A DNA stretch of 64,000 nucleotides, from positions 52,496 through 116,495 of the forward strand of contig DVNB01000087.1 of assembly GCA_018714695.1 (NCBI GenBank), in the 5' to 3' direction. Origin of the DNA: Candidatus Ornithomonoglobus merdipullorum (GTDB taxonomy: Bacteria > Bacillota > Clostridia > UBA1381). Under the pieces are notes generated by a model. The model saw nothing but the letters and a program-made list of their open reading frames with translations. It searched no databases and was not told the origin of the DNA. Position numbers and translations under genes: made by a program. Every line of letters begins with the position of its first letter. The stretch's first letter is position 1. Positions 60,071-64,000 of this stretch are shown here, one piece after another.

Positions 60071-60122
60071 AAGCCTCCCCTGAAAGGGGAGGGGAACCGC
60101 CGGACGGCGGTGGAGGGGTTGG
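60071..60122 (+). repeat. Dispersed inverted-repeat element, truncated copy 3
   Basis: The left half of the element found at 28660 and 37178 (AAGCCTCCCCTGAAAGGGGA through GGAGGGGTT). The right half is missing; instead a 12-nt perfect stem (GCAAAATGCATA at 60122-60133, complement at 60146-60157) follows, just before the end of the leftward gene at 60172. Confidence 0.85.
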
Positions 60123-60171
60123 CAAAATGCATAAAAAGTGATAATTATGCATTTTGCTACAGCCTCTTTTA

Positions 60172-61839
60172 TTATCTCAGATCAAATTCTTCCTCGCCCT
60201 TATACAGCGGTATCTCATATGTCAGCTCCGCATCGGGGAACGAGTCGAACATTGTTTTCAGAGTTTTCGCCTGAGCCGTTGCCCAGTCTATATCGGTGGC
60301 GTATTGGTGATCTCCCGGACTGTCAGGGTTCCATCTCATTTTATAAAGCGTGTTCTGCCTGTAGTCGGGATTGTTTATATAATTTGCGCTTATCCATGCC
60401 GCGCCGCCTTCTATGGCTTCGTCAACACTTGTCCAGCCGCAGGCGTATGCGTATTCAGAGCCGTATTTTACGGCGTTTGCGTCGTATGCGCCTATTCCGT
60501 AGATGTTGTAAACGACTGTACCGTTTACCGAAACTCCGTTTGCGAGCTGCGATGTGCCGTCGCCTGTCTCAAGGCAGGCGTGCGTTACAAGATAGAGCTC
60601 GCTGATCCCGTAGGCTTCAGCCGCATCCTTGAACTGCTGTCCCTTGCCCTGAAGAACGCCCTTTCCGTTCAGGTATGCGTTCAGCACATCAACGCTCACG
60701 TTGTTCGGCTGGCTAAGGTCTATGAACTGATACTTTCCGTAGCCTCCGGCATGGCGCGACGGGTCTATCGCGTCGCGGAGCTCGTCGTATTCCGCGCGTC
60801 TGTTCTCTGAATATTTCACCGGCTGCATGGTCAGCTGATATTCCGTCATATCGTCGAGTGTGTAATTATATGCCGTGAACTGCGGTTTTGTCATCAGCTC
60901 GGCGATCCGTTCATTAACAGATTTTGATATTACAGTATAATCCAAGTTCTCCGTGTTTGCGGGCACTACCTCTATCTCGAATGAGTCAGTTTTGCCGTTT
61001 GCCGTCTGTACCGTTATCGCAGCTGTTCCGGCTTCCGAGCCGTGTATCACACCGTTTGTGTCCACCGACAGGACAGTGCTGTCAGAGCTGCTCCAGATGA
61101 CAGACTTGTCCCTCACCGTTTCGGGATAGACGTATGCCGAGAGTGAGTAATCCGAGCCTATGCGTATTTTGTCAACTGCATTCGTAATGAATACCGCCTT
61201 TGTTGAAACATCGTAGAGCCCGACGTAAACGGTACATTTCGCAGTGTGTTCCCCGTCCGCCGTCTCGGCGTATACGCTCGTCGTGCCGACGCCGTTTGGG
61301 ATAACTGTTCCGTTCTGGTCTACATGCACGATCGACTCGTCGCCCGAGTACCAGCGTACAAGCGAGCTGCCGGCGCCGGATGGCTCTGTGGATACGCTTA
61401 TCGTGTGCGGCTCGGGACGGTCTGCGTACATTGAAAGCTCGGTATCTGAAAGCGTGAGACGCTCCACTCTGTTTCCCACGTATACGCTGTGGCTGCGCGT
61501 AATGCCGCCGCAGCTGATGTTTACCGTATAGACGCCCGGTGTGCCGTCGGAGGTGACCGTACCGTCGTCCGATACGGTAAGAGACGGCGAGTCGCTTGAG
61601 AAGGTGATGGGTTTATCCGTGGTATTTACGGGCAATGTGTAAGCGTCTATTTTTGCGCTCAGACTGTCAGAATCAAGATAGATGCATGTCGCATCCTCCG
61701 AGGTTATGATATCCTCTGTTTCTATCTCATCAAAACCGAGGTGTATGGCAAAATACAGCTTATCGTGAAAATCCTCCGCCGCCTGTGCGCATGGCGAGGC
61801 ACAGAGCATGACGAAAAGCAGTATCAGCAATTTCTTCAT
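60172..61839 (-). CDS. Exported Ig-like/N-acetylglucosaminidase, wall hydrolase
   Basis: A 555-aa secreted protein. Signal peptide 1-20 (MKKLLILLFVMLCASPCAQA). Three bacterial Ig-like (BIG2-type) domains at about 70-120, 125-205 and 215-300 (RWYSGDESIVHVDQNGTVIP; VIWSSSDSTVLSVDTNGVIH). The C-terminal glucosaminidase/lysozyme-like domain (about 410-545) has YLVTHACLETGDGTSQLANG with the likely catalytic Glu, then YNIYGIGAYDANAV and AAWISANYIN. It should cut peptidoglycan glycan strands. The start at 61839 has AAGGAGG 8 nt before it; the longer frame runs through the promoter. Confidence 0.92.
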   Translation of the reverse strand: MKKLLILLFVMLCASPCAQAAEDFHDKLYFAIHLGFDEIETEDIITSEDATCIYLDSDSLSAKIDAYTLPVNTTDKPITFSSDSPSLTVSDDGTVTSDGTPGVYTVNISCGGITRSHSVYVGNRVERLTLSDTELSMYADRPEPHTISVSTEPSGAGSSLVRWYSGDESIVHVDQNGTVIPNGVGTTSVYAETADGEHTAKCTVYVGLYDVSTKAVFITNAVDKIRIGSDYSLSAYVYPETVRDKSVIWSSSDSTVLSVDTNGVIHGSEAGTAAITVQTANGKTDSFEIEVVPANTENLDYTVISKSVNERIAELMTKPQFTAYNYTLDDMTEYQLTMQPVKYSENRRAEYDELRDAIDPSRHAGGYGKYQFIDLSQPNNVSVDVLNAYLNGKGVLQGKGQQFKDAAEAYGISELYLVTHACLETGDGTSQLANGVSVNGTVVYNIYGIGAYDANAVKYGSEYAYACGWTSVDEAIEGGAAWISANYINNPDYRQNTLYKMRWNPDSPGDHQYATDIDWATAQAKTLKTMFDSFPDAELTYEIPLYKGEEEFDLR

Positions 61840-61884
61840 AAGAGAAGCCTCCTTAATACGATCAAACCGATTTCTTTGTATAAA

Positions 61885-61913
61885 ATTATACCAGAATGTA
61901 TGGCAAAAGTCAA
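61885..61913 (-). promoter_or_regulatory. Promoter of the glucosaminidase gene
   Basis: Read leftward: TTGACT (61913-61908) and TATAAT (61890-61885), 17-nt spacing. Confidence 0.82.
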
Positions 61914-61977
61914 CCGTGAGCGTCGGTTTTTCTATAAACAGAGCAATATGGCGAGAGAAAATTTGTGAAAATAACCA

Positions 61978-62006
61978 TTGTAAATCGTTCATTTTTGTAG
62001 TATAAT
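61978..62006 (+). promoter_or_regulatory. Promoter of lysS
   Basis: TTGTAA at 61978-61983 and TATAAT at 62001-62006, 17-nt spacing. The leader is only about 30 nt, so no T-box controls lysS. Confidence 0.72.
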
Positions 62007-62043
62007 AGGAATGTTAGCACAAATTATACAGGAGGGTAAATCA

Positions 62044-63525
62044 ATGGAACAGCAGGACAGCTCAAGATTGAAGCAGATCTTGAAGAACCGCCGTGATAAG
62101 CTGGCGGAGTATGTGGATGCGGGCATGGACCCGTTCAGGATAACGAAATTTGATCGTGACAATGATTCGAAGAATATCAAGGATAATTACGATAAGTATG
62201 CCGATAAAGAAGTGACGATCGCGGGAAGGCTCATGTCCAAGCGCCGCATGGGCAAGATCGGTTTTGGACATATTCAGGATCTCACCGGTAAGATACAGGT
62301 GTTCGCAAGAAAAGACGTGCTTGGCGACGAGGAATATGACAGATTCAAGAAACTCGATATAGGCGATATCATAGGCGTTACCGGCGTGGTATTCACGACA
62401 GAGGCGGGAGAGATATCCATAAGAGCGGAGAAGATAACACTGCTCTCAAAGTCTCTGCAGCCGCTGCCCGAAAAATTCCACGGTCTCAGCGACCCGGATC
62501 TCAGATACCGCCAGAGGTATGTTGATCTTATAATGAACGAGGGTGTAAAGGATACATTTATAAAGAGATCAAAGATAGTGGCGTCAATAAGAAATTATCT
62601 TAACGGACAGGGCTTTTTGGAGGTTGAAACGCCGATTCTCGTTGCAAATGCCGGAGGAGCAGCTGCAAGACCGTTTGAAACACACTTCAATGCTCTTGAC
62701 GAGGATCTCAAGCTGAGAATATCGCTGGAGCTTTATTTGAAACGTTTGATCGTGGGCGGGCTGGAAAAGGTTTATGAAATAGGACGAGTATTCAGGAATG
62801 AAGGCTTAGATACGCGCCATAATCCTGAATTTACTTTAATGGAGCTCTATCAGGCCTATACAGACTATCATGGTATGATGGATCTTACAGAGAACCTGTA
62901 TCGCCACGTTGCGCAGGAGGTGCTCGGAACAACAAAGATCGTTTACGGCGGAGTGGAAATGGACCTCGGAAAGCCGTTTGAGCGCATTACGATGGTCGAT
63001 GCTGTAAAGAAGTATGCCGGAGTGGATTTTAACGAGATACATGATCTTGAGGAAGCAAGAAAGGCTGCGAAAGAGCACAATATTGAATATGAGGAAAGAC
63101 ATAAAAAGGGCGATATATTGAACCTGTTCTTTGAAGAATACGCTGAAGAGCATATGATCCAGCCGACATTTGTCATGGATCATCCTATAGAGATATCGCC
63201 GCTTACAAAGAAAAAGCCGGAGAATCCCGAGTACGTGGAAAGATTTGAGTTCTTTATGAACGGCTGGGAAATTGCTAACGCATATTCTGAGCTGAACGAT
63301 CCGATCGATCAGAGGGAGAGGTTCAAGGCCCAGGAGGAGCTGCTCGCGCAGGGAGATGACGAGGCTAATACAACGGATGAGGATTTTATGAGAGCGCTTG
63401 AAATAGGTATGCCGCCTACAGGCGGAATAGGATTCGGGATCGACCGTATGTGCATGCTGCTTACCGACTCCCCCGCAATAAGAGATGTGCTCTTGTTCCC
63501 GACAATGAAGTCATTGGATAAATAA
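62044..63525 (+). CDS. lysS: Lysyl-tRNA synthetase, class II
   Basis: A 493-aa enzyme charging tRNA-Lys. N-terminal OB-fold anticodon domain (about 50-150; [21 protein letters not shown]); class II motif 1 around FLEVETPIL, motif 2 [18 protein letters not shown], motif 3 [21 protein letters not shown]. The start at 62044 has GGAGGG 8 nt before it. Single gene with its own promoter. The usual upstream greA or dusB is not present. Confidence 0.97.
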   Translation: MEQQDSSRLKQILKNRRDKLAEYVDAGMDPFRITKFDRDNDSKNIKDNYDKYADKEVTIAGRLMSKRRMGKIGFGHIQDLTGKIQVFARKDVLGDEEYDRFKKLDIGDIIGVTGVVFTTEAGEISIRAEKITLLSKSLQPLPEKFHGLSDPDLRYRQRYVDLIMNEGVKDTFIKRSKIVASIRNYLNGQGFLEVETPILVANAGGAAARPFETHFNALDEDLKLRISLELYLKRLIVGGLEKVYEIGRVFRNEGLDTRHNPEFTLMELYQAYTDYHGMMDLTENLYRHVAQEVLGTTKIVYGGVEMDLGKPFERITMVDAVKKYAGVDFNEIHDLEEARKAAKEHNIEYEERHKKGDILNLFFEEYAEEHMIQPTFVMDHPIEISPLTKKKPENPEYVERFEFFMNGWEIANAYSELNDPIDQRERFKAQEELLAQGDDEANTTDEDFMRALEIGMPPTGGIGFGIDRMCMLLTDSPAIRDVLLFPTMKSLDK

Positions 63526-63612
63526 AACCGCATGGGAGCAAGGCTTTGCGGAGTTTGGCTTGTACCAAAATTCTACGGAAATTATTTTTAAAACATATTT
63601 TTTAGACAACAC

Positions 63613-63641
63613 AAACGGCTCGGCTTTGCGCTGAGCCGTTT
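63613..63641. repeat. Inverted repeat after lysS
   Basis: AAACGGCTC at 63613-63621 and GAGCCGTTT at 63633-63641 with a short loop. No T-run on either side, so it is not a standard terminator. The rest of the 63526-63719 gap is AT-rich without a gene. Confidence 0.6.
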
Positions 63642-63663
63642 GGCGTATATTGAGATAAATATG

Positions 63664-63692
63664 TTGACATTGTATTTAGCGTTTGATATAAT
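63664..63692 (+). promoter_or_regulatory. Consensus promoter before the VirD4/TraG fragment
   Basis: TTGACA at 63664-63669 and TATAAT at 63687-63692, 17-nt spacing, 28 nt before the fragment at 63720. Full consensus in front of what looks like a broken gene. Confidence 0.75.
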
Positions 63693-63719
63693 GTATTAAA
63701 GCACACCATTGTTGAAAAA

Positions 63720-63923
63720 TTGATGGCGACCATACGTTCAAGAGAAATATCGGCTTGTCTTGTGCTGCAGGCACAAAGCCAGTTAAAGGCTTTGTATAAA
63801 GAAAGCTCGGATACAATAATGGGTAATTGTGACACTTCTATTTTCTTAGGCATTTGGGGCGTCATTAATCTTATGGAAGACTATAGGAATGACGACCCCG
63901 GAGCGAATGCTCATGTGCCATAA
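63720..63923 (+). pseudogene. Fragment of a VirD4/TraG conjugative coupling protein
   Basis: Residues 3-44 of this 67-codon frame (ATIRSREISACLVLQAQSQL, then KALYKESSDTIMGNCDTSIFLG) match a well-known internal segment of type IV coupling ATPases found on Clostridia conjugative elements. After FLG the sequence departs from that family, and everything before it is missing, so this is a remnant or a deletion junction. No usable ribosome binding site is seen before the ATG. It suggests that an integrative conjugative element once lay here or lies just past the right edge. Confidence 0.7.
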
Positions 63924-64000
63924 AGTAACACATAAGAATTGATAGACAGCAGCCCACTATTCCGCAGCAACAGCGAGTTGCTTGTTAAAACCCCATTTTG

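Noticed and set aside
61840-61992. Upstream extension of the glucosaminidase protein by 51 residues
   Set aside because: It would pass through the -35 and -10 boxes and precede the signal peptide; the start with AAGGAGG at 61839 fits.
63613-63641. Terminator of lysS
   Set aside because: The hairpin is good but no T-run follows on either strand, so it was listed only as an inverted repeat.

Overview
The window comes from a strictly anaerobic, Gram-positive-type bacterium of the class Clostridia. The evidence is the Firmicutes ribosomal-protein leader types, SpoVG, an S-layer-homology (SLH) wall anchor, class III (oxygen-sensitive) ribonucleotide reductase, a flavodiiron protein, radical-SAM enzymes, heavy use of ATA and AGA/AGG codons, strong AAAGGAGG-type ribosome binding sites and near-consensus TTGACA-17-TATAAT promoters. 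No rRNA, tRNA, CRISPR array, complete insertion sequence or prophage was seen. The genus cannot be fixed from the sequence alone.

Layout. 0-2.3 kb: the end of an ABC-transporter ATPase gene, an exported protein of unknown function and an AT-rich HicAB toxin-antitoxin pair. 2.3-7.0 kb: translation block rpmG-secE-nusG-rplK-rplA, then a separate rplJ-rplL unit behind an L10 leader, then yceD-rpmF and a terminator; rpoBC does not follow. 7.1-17.3 kb: exported phosphoesterase, YibE/F membrane protein, a giant two-module GT-C glycosyltransferase, class I fumarase alpha subunit, NhaC antiporter, and a MarR-GNAT pair behind a perfect palindromic operator. 17.3-19.1 kb: an AT-rich patch with an XRE regulator and a protein I do not recognise. 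19.1-25.7 kb: a two-component system facing an ECF sigma/anti-sigma/SLH-VWA operon. 25.8-31.6 kb: flavodiiron protein, YoaK-type membrane protein, nrdG, a repeat element, a candidate small RNA and nrdD with tandem NrdR boxes. 31.6-35.2 kb: ilvB-ilvN-ilvC. 35.2-41 kb: a second two-component system, a second repeat copy, a membrane protein and a LysR-MerR-aldo/keto reductase group. 41-50.4 kb: methyltransferase, coaBC, trmB, AraC regulator, phosphoglucomutase, TtcA-like thiolase, an HD protein and two membrane proteins. 50.5-57.7 kb: murC, spoVG, panB-panC-panD, a His-rich G3E GTPase, a zinc-ribbon protein and a protein whose start codon looks mutated. 57.8-64 kb: hpt, a B12-type radical-SAM protein, a truncated third repeat copy, an Ig-like/glucosaminidase protein, lysS, and a fragment of a VirD4/TraG coupling protein.

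Connections. Pantothenate synthesis (panBCD) and its onward use (coaBC) both lie here, about 10 kb apart. The ilv genes make 2-ketoisovalerate, the substrate of PanB. Several envelope functions (murC, glucosaminidase, SLH-VWA, GT-C transferase, ECF system, two sensor kinases) suggest attention to surface sensing. The most unusual items are the ECF/anti-sigma/SLH-VWA operon, the double GT-C enzyme with an embedded beta-sandwich, the small RNA candidate with NrdR boxes upstream of nrdD, the LWN-repeat membrane protein, the dispersed inverted-repeat elements, and the ATG-to-ATC start lesion near 57.68 kb.
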